This document shows, piece by piece, positions 28,501 through 37,252 of a stretch of 64,000 nt of DNA. This stretch comes from UBA961 sp049426725. GTDB taxonomy: Bacteria > Bacteroidota > Ignavibacteria > Kapaibacteriales > UBA961. How positions within the stretch are numbered: position 1 is the first letter of the stretch; every line of letters starts with the position of its first letter. The stretch is from contig JBMSYN010000004.1 of NCBI GenBank assembly GCA_049426725.1, positions 1-64,000 of the forward strand, written 5' to 3'. The notes under the pieces are model-generated. The model saw nothing but the letters and a program-made list of their open reading frames with translations, did not search any database and had not been told where the DNA came from. A program made the translations under genes and the position numbers.

Positions 28501-29824
28501 TCCATTGCTCGTGGAATCATTGGATTTCAGCGTGAGTGGACCACATGCAACGGATTTCGAATGGGATTCTCCAACAACTTTGCCAGTAAATGCCTCCATT
28601 CCAATTGGTGGTCAATTATCCATTCCTGTGAAATTCAAGCCGACTGATATTGGGCAGAGAATCACCGCGGTTGACATCAATAATGATGCAGCTCCCGGAA
28701 CAAGAACAAATGAAGAGCCTCGTATCATTACAAATGTTGATGTTATCGGAACAGGAATCGAAACTCGTTATCCTGACATAAAAGTCACCCCGATTGATTA
28801 TGGTCAAATCATATTCTGTGATACCAAACGATTGACGTCAACCATCTCAAATCCCGGAACTGATGATTTAATTATCGGCAACATGCAATTGATGGGTGTA
28901 GATGCCGCATTCTTTGCTTTGGATCCGCAGACTTATCCTATTACAATTAAGCCGGGCGAGAATTATATCGTTGGCGTGACATTCTCTCCGAATGCGCAAA
29001 GACAATATTCTGCTCAGGTGTTGGTAACGCCAACAAATCTCAAAGATGCGCAAGGAAATATCCGAACAGACTTCATTGATTTGAAAGGTGGAGGCTTCCC
29101 AGTTGAAGTTGTATTGGAAGTTTCACCAAGCCTAATGGAGAAGATAAAAGCCGGTACAGTCAAGACGATTGCTGTAAAAGGCAGCACGGCTGATCAATCA
29201 AAATGGGCTGATACAAAGATTCGTTCGATTGACATGAAACTCCATTATGATTCAGACATGATGGCTTTTGAAGTTGGATCAATCAAAGCAGGGCCCGGTC
29301 TTCCAAATTGGACGGTGACAGCTATAGAAGGAACTGATGGTCTTACTGTATCAGCAACTGGTACAACCAATCCAACGAATGGAGATTTCTTTATTGGTGA
29401 TTTCAAGATTTTGATGAGTGATTCAGCTGAATATACAATTGACATCAAAGATCCATCGACGAAAGATCGTTCCATATGTACCCCAATCAAAACCAAACCC
29501 GGAAAAGTAACGCTCGATGCATGCTTCATCAATGGTCGATTGATTTCATTTGGCAGCACTGCATTTTCATTGAAAGGCGTGTCGCCGAATCCATTGCAAT
29601 CAGGAAATGTTTCGATTGATTATAGCATTGGTTTCAAAGTGGCAACAACTATTGAAATTTATAACTCAGCAGGAGACAGAGTTGCACTTGCAGTTAATGA
29701 AACGCTTGAGCCGGGCGAATATCGACTAGCCATCCCAAGTGAAGCACTTCCAAATGGCAATTATTTCTGTCGTATAGTCGCCGGACCATATACTGAGGTA
29801 AAGCCATTTATCATCAATCGCTAA
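25562..29824 (+). CDS. Large secreted protein: IgGFc-binding-like domain, HYDIN-type repeats and T9SS sorting domain
   Basis: A 1420-residue protein, the largest in the window. The signal peptide ends in LGLHAQ. Residues about 45-510 match the IgGFc-binding N-terminal type, starting GKDFWFAIPMNDNAQ and including KPIGLVSYVERVMIPA. From about 620 to 1190 several beta domains repeat the pattern PxxxFGxVxxGTTxxxxVxxxN, as in choice-of-anchor D/HYDIN (ASPM-SPD-2) repeats. The last 80 residues are a type A T9SS sorting domain (SPNPLQSGNVSIDYSI, then IYNSAGDRV and NGNYFCRIVAG). It is exported across the outer membrane by T9SS and attached or released; adhesion is likely but inferred. GGAG precedes the ATG at 25562, and a strong terminator follows. 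Confidence 0.88.
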   Translation: MRMNSGVRFLVCLFFFALHTLGLHAQSHRQNFPELAKKFPAPEAVLNNSAQGKDFWFAIPMNDNAQAPLNAIEIYVTGSSNTIVTLEVPGQGFSRKKALRALDVVTFSTRDGSVSTAWEVTSSEVPDDIGVHVFADAPISVYVLNAKPVTSEGFLALPTSVWGTEYIHLSYYDFNEARRWATGFTVIASEDDTEISILLRGRGAANTGAKTVKGNRLGKTIKTTLMKGQIFNVKGEASTRGVFDMSGTKITANKPIGLVSYVERVMIPATNVNGRDHIVEMLPPVQSWGKRYATVEYKRDNKGDFFRIIASQNQTRWKMKYYDKVSGDLLGQREGVLNAGEFFEDFNQYVGRGLVEGFRGTSVWEADKPILVMQYSYSANWDMGDEFDPFMILVTPQEQYIQATVFQSPANSAFSTNWFNVVAEGDSTDAEQKKLKSVTLDGKPIWIRQPTFLANRIPGTNLYWQNVNVAPGPHRVTSQTRFGGYIYGFSSFDSYGWPAAMAIRKLDEVDTLPPVLTFEEECGDFTYTATEVRSFGPPPDTAQIDQGISTIEMIDSLSINYALEFITDDRIVVDPKVTEFQFKFKVLDKTKDAFAIFVVMDRAGNYTIDSVRYTVDKLALNPNPVQFGKVRLGTTKEMTVQIKNESTNEINIKEIKTRFGKEFTIISADTTPLKAGESRDVKIAYTPIREMPDEKIFDIDSVLVKTECAEFKWPVFGQGVRPCIAVEPQWNAGRVPINKKACKDDNAAVGLRIANTGTDTLTVTGLNNVRLPFTVSTVTTPAFPFKIAPKSSVFFNSICFNPTEEKSDTINVTFASDSYGDDCTPNSTWFGTGIQPGLIITDQDWGKRRQGTVLVKEVYVTNSGSAPANVTKVELAQPANPNFRITNINPPVSDATPFILRNNGDKITVKVEYEPTGEFDHTTTITASADNSGSATGTLKGYGFLPKIQATGYTFATPVLVGSFATNNGEVIIKNTSTSAPLLVESLDFSVSGPHATDFEWDSPTTLPVNASIPIGGQLSIPVKFKPTDIGQRITAVDINNDAAPGTRTNEEPRIITNVDVIGTGIETRYPDIKVTPIDYGQIIFCDTKRLTSTISNPGTDDLIIGNMQLMGVDAAFFALDPQTYPITIKPGENYIVGVTFSPNAQRQYSAQVLVTPTNLKDAQGNIRTDFIDLKGGGFPVEVVLEVSPSLMEKIKAGTVKTIAVKGSTADQSKWADTKIRSIDMKLHYDSDMMAFEVGSIKAGPGLPNWTVTAIEGTDGLTVSATGTTNPTNGDFFIGDFKILMSDSAEYTIDIKDPSTKDRSICTPIKTKPGKVTLDACFINGRLISFGSTAFSLKGVSPNPLQSGNVSIDYSIGFKVATTIEIYNSAGDRVALAVNETLEPGEYRLAIPSEALPNGNYFCRIVAGPYTEVKPFIINR

Positions 29825-29844
29825 CTACAGTATCTATGAAATAG

Positions 29845-29887
29845 AAGTCCGCCGCGAGTTCTCATATTCGCGGCGGACTTGCTTTTT
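29845..29887 (+). terminator. Intrinsic terminator after the large secreted protein gene
   Basis: A perfect 13-bp GC-rich stem (29845-29857 with 29868-29880) has a ten-base loop, followed by GC and five T. Confidence 0.92.
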
Positions 29888-29898
29888 ACTCAAATCCG

Positions 29899-29906
29899 TA
29901 TCTTTG
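29899..29906 (+). promoter_or_regulatory. -7 element candidate for purK
   Basis: TATCTTTG matches TAnnTTTG exactly and lies between the terminator and the purK ATG. The only -33-like sequence is CTTG at a short spacing of 17, inside the terminator's 3' arm. Confidence 0.45.
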
Positions 29907-29929
29907 CAGTTCCAAATCGGATATTCAAT

Positions 29930-31099
29930 ATGCTGCCTTCAATCTATGTAAACTATGAACCTCGTCCACAAACAATTGGAATATTGGGAGGAGGACAATT
30001 GGCAAAAATGCTCTCTCAAGAAGTGTGTAAAATGGGCTTGCGAACAGCCATCATAGAGCATGGGGAAGATTCGCCGGCAGGATTGATGACCAAGCAATCA
30101 TGGGGAACAGGGTGGAGTGATCGAGATGCGCTCGATGCATTTATTGAAGCATCAGATATCATCACACTGGAAAATGAATTCATTTCTCCGGATATACTTT
30201 TGTATATCGCAGAGAAAAGACCCGTCTTTCCATTGCCGTCCACAATCGCTTTGGTACAAGATAAATTCACCCAAAAAGAAACCATGCGCAATGCAGGCAT
30301 TGCAATTACACCATTCGCCGCATGTAATTCAGTCGAGGAAGTTCAATCCTTCGGTGAGCAATATGGATATCCATTTGTGATGAAAACCAGAACGCTTGGT
30401 TATGATGGCTATGGCAATGCCACAATCAAACAAGCAACAGATATTCAATCCGCATGGAATCGCTTCACCGATCCGGAATCACCAAGAGAAATCATGTGCG
30501 AGGCATTCGTGTCATTCACAAAAGAAATCGCAGTAATGGTTGCCCGAAATAGAAGAGGTGAAACAGCAGTGTATCCATGTGTCGAAACAATTCAAGAAAA
30601 TCATATTTGCAGATATGTGCTTGCGCCCGCAAGAATTGATGATGCAATCGCAAAACAAGCACAAGAAATGGCAAAACACTGCGTAGAAGCAATTGAAGGG
30701 ATAGGAGTATTTGGAATTGAAATGTTTATAACAAAAGATGGACAAGTTCTTTTTAATGAAATTGCACCTCGCCCACATAATTCCGGACATTATACCATTG
30801 AGGCATGTTATACTTCACAATTCGAAAATGGCATTCGCGCAATACTGAATCTACCGCTTGGCTCGCCCGAAATGAAAGTTCCCGCAGCTGTGATGGTGAA
30901 TCTCTTAGGGACAAGAACTGGTCTTGGTGTACCCGATAGCCCCGTTGACACCCTCAAACATCCTCATACAATCGTGCATTTGTATGGAAAAAAAGAATGT
31001 AGAAAAGGAAGAAAGATGGGTCATTTGACAACCTGTGCAGCAACGCTAGATGAAGCCGCAAAAGAAGCTTATTCAGCCGCATCTTCTTGGATATGGTAA
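29930..31099 (+). CDS. purK: 5-(carboxyamino)imidazole ribonucleotide synthase
   Basis: A 389-residue ATP-grasp enzyme. The start TIGILGGGQLAKMLSQE is the PurK signature. Further motifs are TLENEFIS, PFVMKTRTLGYDGYGN and FNEIAPRPHNSGHYTIEAC. It carboxylates AIR with bicarbonate and ATP in purine synthesis; purE is not adjacent. I chose the ATG at 29930 because the longer frame enters the preceding terminator. The stop codon is one base before the CCA-adding-type gene, so they are co-transcribed. Confidence 0.96.
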   Translation: MLPSIYVNYEPRPQTIGILGGGQLAKMLSQEVCKMGLRTAIIEHGEDSPAGLMTKQSWGTGWSDRDALDAFIEASDIITLENEFISPDILLYIAEKRPVFPLPSTIALVQDKFTQKETMRNAGIAITPFAACNSVEEVQSFGEQYGYPFVMKTRTLGYDGYGNATIKQATDIQSAWNRFTDPESPREIMCEAFVSFTKEIAVMVARNRRGETAVYPCVETIQENHICRYVLAPARIDDAIAKQAQEMAKHCVEAIEGIGVFGIEMFITKDGQVLFNEIAPRPHNSGHYTIEACYTSQFENGIRAILNLPLGSPEMKVPAAVMVNLLGTRTGLGVPDSPVDTLKHPHTIVHLYGKKECRKGRKMGHLTTCAATLDEAAKEAYSAASSWIW

Positions 31100-31100
31100 G

Positions 31101-32549
31101 ATGCAAAAACAAGTACTGACAGATATTCCCGATATCATTCATGATCTTGCTCGATTGGCTGAAGACCATCGGTACACCATTTACGTTGTCGGTGGATATG
31201 TAAGAGATCGCATTCTTGGTATTAACTCCAAAGACATTGATTTCACCGTTGTTGGAGATGCGCTTGCATTTGCACAATTGGTAGCTGAATCAAAGCATTC
31301 AAAAGCAGTGATCTATGAACGATTCAGAACAGCACTTGTGCCTGTTGGGGAATATTTATTGGAATTCGTTGGCACAAGAAAAGAAGAGTATGAAGAGTCT
31401 TCACGCAAACCTATCGTGACCGAAGGCACATTTGAAGATGACATCAATAGAAGAGACTTTACTGTGAATTGTTTGGCTTTGTCATTGCATCGAGATTCAT
31501 TTGGAGAAATCATCGACTTGCATGATGGAAAGTCTGACTTGCATAATAGAATACTTAGAACGCCACTTGATCCTGTCATCACATTCAGTGATGATCCGCT
31601 TCGCATGATGCGTGCAGCAAGATTTGCTTCAAAGCTCGAATGCGAAATTGATCCTGAAGCTATGACAGCAATGAGATCAATGGCAGATCGTATTTCGATT
31701 ATTTCACAGGAGCGGATTAGTGATGAATTCATCAATTTGCTCAAGACAAAAAAACCAAGTATTGGACTGAAGATTCTTCATGAAACCGGACTCTTGAAAT
31801 ATGTTTTTCCGGAACTTGAAACACTTTCAGGCATTGAACTGATGCAAATTGGCGATCATGGTTATGCGCATAAGGATGTGTTTTTGCATACACTGCAAGT
31901 GCTCGACAATCTTTGTGAAATGTCAGACAATGTATGGTTGCGTTTTGCAACATTAATGCATGATATTGCAAAACCAAAAACCAAAAAATTCATACAGGGC
32001 ACTGGTTGGTCATTTCATGGTCATGAAGAATTGGGAGCCCGTTGGCAATCTACCATTTTCAGACGCATGAAATTACCATTGGAACATGTTCAGTATGTAG
32101 AAACATTGGTGAGATTGCATCAGAGACCAATGGTTCTCGTTGATGATGGTGTTACTGATTCTGCAATAAGACGACTTGCTGTTCATGCCGGGGATGCTTT
32201 GGATGATTTGTTTTTGCTTTGCAAGGCAGACATCACCACAAAAAATTCCAAGAAAGCGGAAAGATATTTGAGAAATTATGAGAAAGTATATCAAAAAATT
32301 CTCGATGTTCGCGAGAGGGATCAATTGCGGGCATTTCAATCACCGGTCAGAGGAGAAGAAATCATGGAATTATGCTCATTGAAGCCCTCTCCGGCAATTG
32401 GTTATATCAAGCACATGATTGAAGAAGCGATTCTTGAGGGCATCATTCCAAATGATCATGCAGCTGCTAAAGAGTTATTGCTTCAACATAAAGATCAGTG
32501 GCTCATTGAAGCAAAAGAGTATAAAAAACATTTGACGCATTTTTCTTGA
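31101..32549 (+). CDS. CCA tRNA nucleotidyltransferase/poly(A) polymerase family with HD domain
   Basis: A 482-residue class II nucleotidyltransferase. The N-terminal signature is YVVGGYVRDRILG with the catalytic Asp pair in SKDIDFTVVG. EGTFEDDINRRDFTVNCLA follows, and DPLRMMRAARFASKL is the neck region. The C-terminal HD domain has MHDIAKPKTKK and the HGHEELGA stretch. The family adds CCA to tRNA 3' ends; the tRNA-Cys in this window has no encoded CCA, so such an enzyme is needed. Poly(A) polymerase activity cannot be excluded. ATG 31101 follows the purK stop by one base. Confidence 0.92.
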   Translation: MQKQVLTDIPDIIHDLARLAEDHRYTIYVVGGYVRDRILGINSKDIDFTVVGDALAFAQLVAESKHSKAVIYERFRTALVPVGEYLLEFVGTRKEEYEESSRKPIVTEGTFEDDINRRDFTVNCLALSLHRDSFGEIIDLHDGKSDLHNRILRTPLDPVITFSDDPLRMMRAARFASKLECEIDPEAMTAMRSMADRISIISQERISDEFINLLKTKKPSIGLKILHETGLLKYVFPELETLSGIELMQIGDHGYAHKDVFLHTLQVLDNLCEMSDNVWLRFATLMHDIAKPKTKKFIQGTGWSFHGHEELGARWQSTIFRRMKLPLEHVQYVETLVRLHQRPMVLVDDGVTDSAIRRLAVHAGDALDDLFLLCKADITTKNSKKAERYLRNYEKVYQKILDVRERDQLRAFQSPVRGEEIMELCSLKPSPAIGYIKHMIEEAILEGIIPNDHAAAKELLLQHKDQWLIEAKEYKKHLTHFS

Positions 32550-32559
32550 TGGGGAAAGA

Positions 32560-33786
32560 ATGAAATACACCATTTATTCAAAACTTCCAAAAATCAGACC
32601 CGATATTGCTCTGATGAAACATGTTCACGGCGAAGATGAATATCTGTTGATGTATGATCCACTGCGATATTCACGAGCTCCGATGATTCTTGCTTTGCAT
32701 GCTCTCAGACTTCTTGATTGTTTGCAAAAAGATGAAGACCAAACATGTGAGATCATTGCCGAAACGGCTTTTGAAGGACAAGTTGATGCTGAGTCCATTC
32801 TTGATGTCATATTGCAAATGAGCGATCGCTGCTTTTTATTGGATGATGTTTTTCATGACACGAAAAGCGTTATTGATCAAACATTTCTTGAATCAAATAC
32901 TCGCGATCCATTTTGTCTTGGCACGGTATATCCGGAACATCGTGATGATGCAATTTCATTACTCGATGAAATAAAACAGTCTGCGCCAAAGCGTGACAAT
33001 CGTGAATTATCGGGCATCATCATCCCGCATGTTGAATTATCGGAAGGGAAAGATGTATATGCATCTGCATTGAGAGCATTGGAAGCAAGTGATGCTCCGG
33101 ATTTGGTAATTCTCTTTGCCACTTCGCATTATGGAGGAGAGGGAAGATTCATTTTCACAGAAAAAGATTTTCTCACTCCACTTGGCACAACGACGACTGA
33201 GAAGTCATTGGTGAAACATATATTCAGTCATGCCAAGCATCCTTTGACGAAAAACGATGCACAACATCGCTATGATCATTCTATAGAGATTGTCTTATTG
33301 CTCTTGCAATATGCGTTTGGAGCAGAATCTTTTTCACTCTTGCCAATCTTGGTGAATAGCATGCATGATAGATTTTCGCATGCCGAATCTCCAAGTGATG
33401 AAGGTATTCAGGAGATCATCCACATCATCAAAGAGTATTGTGCTACAAACAATCGTCGTGTGCTCTTTGTATCAAGTGGTGATTTGTCTCATATCGGAAG
33501 AAAATTTGGTGATGCTGATGAAGCTCAATTGCTAAAGCCGGAAATCTCCATTCATGATCAAGCAATCATGGAAGCATTGCAAGCACATGATGCTCAAGCT
33601 TTCTTTACACGCATCGCAAGTACTGCCGATCATTCCAGAATTTGTGGTTGTTCGCCGAATTATATGTTGCTAGAAAGCTTGAAGAGTAGCAATGCAGAAT
33701 TGCTTTCCTATCAATGGTGGGATCAACCCGATACTGCTTCAGCCGTGAGTTTTTGCTCGGTAGCTTATTTTGCAGAGAGTTCTTGA
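32560..33786 (+). CDS. MEMO/AmmeMemoRadiSam system protein B with N-terminal extension
   Basis: A 408-residue protein. From about residue 145 it matches the MEMO family: GIIIPHVELSEGKDVYASAL, LFATSHYGG, RYDHSIEIVLLLLQY and SSGDLSHIGRKFGD; these His and Asp positions resemble metal-binding dioxygenases. The first 140 residues are an extra domain with LRLLDCLQKDED and a predicted mixed fold. The AMMECR1 and radical SAM partners that usually travel with MEMO are absent. GGGGAAAGA precedes the ATG. It begins 10 bases after the CCA gene and overlaps the convergent NlpC/P60 gene by 22 bases. Confidence 0.85.
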   Translation: MKYTIYSKLPKIRPDIALMKHVHGEDEYLLMYDPLRYSRAPMILALHALRLLDCLQKDEDQTCEIIAETAFEGQVDAESILDVILQMSDRCFLLDDVFHDTKSVIDQTFLESNTRDPFCLGTVYPEHRDDAISLLDEIKQSAPKRDNRELSGIIIPHVELSEGKDVYASALRALEASDAPDLVILFATSHYGGEGRFIFTEKDFLTPLGTTTTEKSLVKHIFSHAKHPLTKNDAQHRYDHSIEIVLLLLQYAFGAESFSLLPILVNSMHDRFSHAESPSDEGIQEIIHIIKEYCATNNRRVLFVSSGDLSHIGRKFGDADEAQLLKPEISIHDQAIMEALQAHDAQAFFTRIASTADHSRICGCSPNYMLLESLKSSNAELLSYQWWDQPDTASAVSFCSVAYFAESS

Positions 33787-34277
33787 ATCGGCATCCGGCC
33801 ATAGCCAACAATGTGTTTGCGCATATATGTGAGAGTAGAAAGAACAACGCCTTTTTTTTCTGAGGCATGTATCATGAAATCTTCTCCTGCATATATCCCC
33901 ACATGTGCGATATTGCCTTTTTCTGCATAGCGAAAGAAAATCAAATCACCAGGTTCCGGAATCACATCTTCTGAGGCATAAGCGAGATATTGATCATTTG
34001 CGGTGCGAGGCGTTTTGATTCCAATTGTTCGATATACCTGCAATACAAAGCCGGAGCAATCCGTGCAGAATGGAGATTTGCCACCATAGCAATATGGAGT
34101 GCCAACATATCTCAATGCCTCTTCCAAGGCGGTCTTTCTGATTGGCTCAAGATATTCAGGAATCACATATTCCGGCATTGAGTGCTTCTTTCCTGTGGTA
34201 GCCACATGCAATGACTGGCAGCCGGCAAGAATTGCAAGCACAAAAAGAAGGATTAATATGTATCGATTCTGATTCAT
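33765..34277 (-). CDS. NlpC/P60 family lipoprotein, cell-wall peptidase
   Basis: A 170-residue protein with a lipoprotein signal peptide (lipobox LAGC near residue 20). The NlpC/P60 domain shows the catalytic Cys in FCTDCSGFVLQVY, the His in NIAHVGIYAG and the third polar residue region in MIHASEKKGVV. It would cleave peptide stems of peptidoglycan from the periplasmic face of the outer membrane, similar to MepS/Spr. It overlaps MEMO by 22 bases at the 3' end and is divergent from hslO. Confidence 0.93.
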   Translation of the reverse strand: MNQNRYILILLFVLAILAGCQSLHVATTGKKHSMPEYVIPEYLEPIRKTALEEALRYVGTPYCYGGKSPFCTDCSGFVLQVYRTIGIKTPRTANDQYLAYASEDVIPEPGDLIFFRYAEKGNIAHVGIYAGEDFMIHASEKKGVVLSTLTYMRKHIVGYGRMPIQELSAK

Positions 34278-34336
34278 TACTGTACTTCAACGCATGAATT
34301 ATGCCAATTATCTAGCAATTACATAGATTTTACATC

Positions 34337-35218
34337 ATGAATGAATTAAAGAAAACATATCAACATAGAGATCGCGTTGTTCGGGCAATGTCCGGCAATG
34401 GCATGTTTCGTATTGCGGTGGCAAAAACTACAGGCACTGCCGAGGCAGCTCGAATCAAGCATGATTTGGATCCACTTCTATCCTATATGCTAGGAAAAAC
34501 ACTCACTTCTTCCGTGCTTTTGTCTTCCTTTTTAAAAGGTGAGGAAAGAGTGATTGTTCAAGCGGAAGGGACAGGGAAGATCAAGCTCATCTTTGCCGAA
34601 GCGATGCAAGTAGGAGAAGTCCGAGGATTTGTGGTCACTGATGATGCCCATCCAATGCCCGAATCACTTTCCGATGCATTGAATAAAGGGTTTTTGAAAG
34701 TATCCAAGATACTCTATGAAAAACAAGAACCTGTTACAGGCATAGTTGAACTTGTTCATGGAGACATCGCATCTGATTTATCCTATTACTTTGAGCAATC
34801 CGAGCAAATCATAACTGCTGTGAATTTGGGTGTGACGATCAATGATGATGGCGAAATTGTCCATTCCGGAGGGATTATCGTCCAAGCCATGCCAGGGGCA
34901 GAACTTTCAGAAATCGTGGAAGTCCAAAGATCTCTTGAGGAAATGCCACCAATCGAAGAATTGCTCGATAGCGGCTATTCCCCGGAAGAGATTCTTCGGC
35001 AGGCAATGCCATTTTCAGTAGAAATCGTCAATAATACCCCTGTTGATTTTTATTGTCGTTGCTCTTTGGAGCGATTCATGAGTAAATTGCTCACGCTTGG
35101 CAAGCAGGAACTCGCATCCATGCAGGCCGATGGCCAAAGAGAGCTTATTTGCCAATATTGCAGTTCAGTGTATCATTTGACAGATGAGCATTTCTCCAAA
35201 TTGCTTGAAAGTTTCTAA
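34337..35218 (+). CDS. hslO: 33 kDa redox-regulated chaperone Hsp33
   Basis: A 293-residue Hsp33. The C-terminal zinc-binding switch has all four Cys: Cys240 and Cys242 (CRC) and Cys272 and Cys275 (CQYC). N-terminal blocks VRAMSGNGMFRIAVAKTTG and the later GGIIVQAMPGA are typical. Under oxidative stress the Cys form disulfides, zinc leaves and the holdase activates. The ATG at 34337 is divergent from the NlpC/P60 gene with 59 bases between starts. Confidence 0.96.
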   Translation: MNELKKTYQHRDRVVRAMSGNGMFRIAVAKTTGTAEAARIKHDLDPLLSYMLGKTLTSSVLLSSFLKGEERVIVQAEGTGKIKLIFAEAMQVGEVRGFVVTDDAHPMPESLSDALNKGFLKVSKILYEKQEPVTGIVELVHGDIASDLSYYFEQSEQIITAVNLGVTINDDGEIVHSGGIIVQAMPGAELSEIVEVQRSLEEMPPIEELLDSGYSPEEILRQAMPFSVEIVNNTPVDFYCRCSLERFMSKLLTLGKQELASMQADGQRELICQYCSSVYHLTDEHFSKLLESF

Positions 35219-35243
35219 ACAGACTGTCTGATTGGTGTTTATT

Positions 35244-35275
35244 GTTGATTCTCAGCCATAGAAAAGGTAATTTAT
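35244..35275 (+). promoter_or_regulatory. Promoter candidate for the glycosyltransferase gene
   Basis: GTTG (35244-35247), 20 bases, TAATTTAT (35268-35275). Both elements have mismatches to the consensus, but the spacing is exact. Transcription would start near 35282. Confidence 0.35.
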
Positions 35276-35351
35276 GACAATGTTTTTCGGCGGGATCATC
35301 AATCCTGCCCCCAATTCAATCGGTTCTTTTGTCCATTCGCATTGATCTTCC

Positions 35352-36458
35352 GTGGAACATCAACAACATCGTAGAAGACATAGACATCGGAATAAACCCG
35401 ATGTACGACATGAACGGCATACTTCTCCCGCGCTTGAAAATCTTGAGCGGGAAATAGATTCCATAGACAGACCCAATCTTCATGCGGAAAAGCATGTGCA
35501 TCCGCAAAGAAAGCAACATGGATCGAAGCCATTCATGAGTATCGTGATTCCACTCTTGAATGAAGAGGAATCCTTGAAGCCTTTGTATGATGCGCTTGAA
35601 GAGGTTATTCCCGGAATGAGTGGGGGACAATATGAAGTGATTTTCATAGATGATGGCTCAACGGATTCTTCATTTTCTGTGATTCGCAAGATTCATGAAG
35701 TCAATCCTCGATATAAAGCAATACGATTCAGAAGAAATTGCGGGAAATCCGCAGCATTGGCTGTAGGATTCGCGGCAGCAAAAGGTCGTTTTGTATTTAC
35801 CATGGATGCAGATCTGCAAGATGATCCCAAAGAATTGCCCGGTATGCTTGCTTTGCTTGAAGAAGGGTATGATTTGGTTTCAGGTTGGAAGAAAAAAAGA
35901 CATGATCCTTGGCATAAGACAATCCCATCAAGATTTTTCAATTTCGTGACTTCTCGCATGAGTGGAATCAGATTGCATGATTTCAATTGTGGTTTGAAGG
36001 CATATCGAAAAGAAGTTGTCAAGACATTGCAAGTCTATGGAGAAATGCATCGATATCTTCCCGCCTTGGCACATTGGGAAGGATTCCGTGTGACGGAAGT
36101 TCCGGTATTGCATCATCCAAGAAAATATGGTGAATCCAAATTCGGTTTCAGCAGATTTTTCAAAGGTTTTTTGGATTTGCTTACCGTCATGTTCACCACA
36201 CGGTATGTGAAAAGACCATTGCACTTATTCGGGACAGTTGGTTCCATCATGGTGCTAATCGGTTTGGCAATAAATATTTATCTCACCGTTGAATGGGCTA
36301 TGGGTTTGACTTTTCTCAGTCAAAGACCTCTCGCACTATTTGGTATCGCCATGATCATCGTTGGCGTTCAGCTCATTTCGATGGGGCTCATCGGTGAACT
36401 TGTGGTGAAAAACTCACTTGAAACAACAACCTATGGCATTCGAGAAACACTCGATTGA
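35352..36458 (+). CDS. Family 2 glycosyltransferase, polyprenyl-phosphate type, with His/Arg-rich N-terminus
   Basis: A 368-residue GT2 protein of the DPM1/GtrB/ArnC kind. The catalytic domain starts at SIVIPLLNEEESL, with IDDGSTDSS, the DxD-like TMDADLQDDP and FNCGLKAYRKEV. Two C-terminal membrane helices (about residues 285-350) anchor it to the inner membrane. It would transfer a sugar from a nucleotide donor to undecaprenyl phosphate. The frame opens with GTG three codons after a stop; this adds 61 His/Arg-rich residues (HRRRHRHRN). An internal ATG at 35535 would give the usual family length, so the start is uncertain. Confidence 0.88.
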   Translation: MEHQQHRRRHRHRNKPDVRHERHTSPALENLEREIDSIDRPNLHAEKHVHPQRKQHGSKPFMSIVIPLLNEEESLKPLYDALEEVIPGMSGGQYEVIFIDDGSTDSSFSVIRKIHEVNPRYKAIRFRRNCGKSAALAVGFAAAKGRFVFTMDADLQDDPKELPGMLALLEEGYDLVSGWKKKRHDPWHKTIPSRFFNFVTSRMSGIRLHDFNCGLKAYRKEVVKTLQVYGEMHRYLPALAHWEGFRVTEVPVLHHPRKYGESKFGFSRFFKGFLDLLTVMFTTRYVKRPLHLFGTVGSIMVLIGLAINIYLTVEWAMGLTFLSQRPLALFGIAMIIVGVQLISMGLIGELVVKNSLETTTYGIRETLD

Positions 36459-36477
36459 TTTCACTGAGGAAATGTAC

Positions 36478-37209
36478 ATGAAAGTTTTTTGTTCTATGCT
36501 GCTTGCCTGCATGACATTCATCCAGATGCACGGGCAAGGCATATTTGATGGCACAACCTCTGTGGGTTTTGGAATCACGACCTTTCTTTTGAATGGCTCC
36601 AACCCTGCGAATCAAAAGATCTTTCCAAAAGAAAGTGAAGGTGCAATTGGCGGAGGATTCCCTAATTGGCAATCAGGATTTTCATTGAAAGGAACATTGG
36701 GAATTGATAAACGCAATACCTATCGCATTCCATTCGGTTTGGACTATTATATCATGAATGGCGTACAACGATTGCCGGATAAATTTTACACGATACAGGC
36801 AAGTCATACGATTCACATTCCGACAATATTCACAGGTTTTGAATATGCTTTTGCCGAATTGCCTCTTGCAAATGCAAAAGCTTATGCCGGACTTGATCTT
36901 AGATTGTCCATGATGGCTCCCACAGAATTGGAAGTGAATTTGAATTATGAAAAACCCAATTTCCCTGATACCACAAGATATTTTGGTAAATCAGGAGCCA
37001 CTCGCTTCGGAACAGGATTTAGAGTTGGAATAGAAGGAGTTGTTGAAGATCGCTGGTCGGTAAATATTTCTGCAGGATATACAGTATTCAATCTTCTTGG
37101 AAGAGATGATAAACGCGGTGAACTCTTTACTCCCTCTGCAGTCACTGAAACAGTTGAATCCATCATCGGTGGCATTACCACAGCTGTTCTCATTCAGTAC
37201 AGAATCTGA
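36478..37209 (+). CDS. Outer-membrane barrel-like protein
   Basis: A 243-residue exported protein with signal peptide MKVFCSMLLACMTFIQMHGQ. The mature part shows alternating strands (FGITTFLLNG, RFGTGFRVGIEG, WSVNISAGYTVF) and ends in VLIQYRI, consistent with an 8- to 10-strand outer-membrane barrel of the OmpW/OprF-like size class. GAGGA lies seven bases before the ATG at 36478; a longer frame from inside the glycosyltransferase gene is less likely. It follows that gene by 19 bases. No named family. Confidence 0.65.
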   Translation: MKVFCSMLLACMTFIQMHGQGIFDGTTSVGFGITTFLLNGSNPANQKIFPKESEGAIGGGFPNWQSGFSLKGTLGIDKRNTYRIPFGLDYYIMNGVQRLPDKFYTIQASHTIHIPTIFTGFEYAFAELPLANAKAYAGLDLRLSMMAPTELEVNLNYEKPNFPDTTRYFGKSGATRFGTGFRVGIEGVVEDRWSVNISAGYTVFNLLGRDDKRGELFTPSAVTETVESIIGGITTAVLIQYRI

Positions 37210-37252
37210 TATTTCCTTTCTCTTCTTTTCTCTATCTCAACACTGAATTTCC

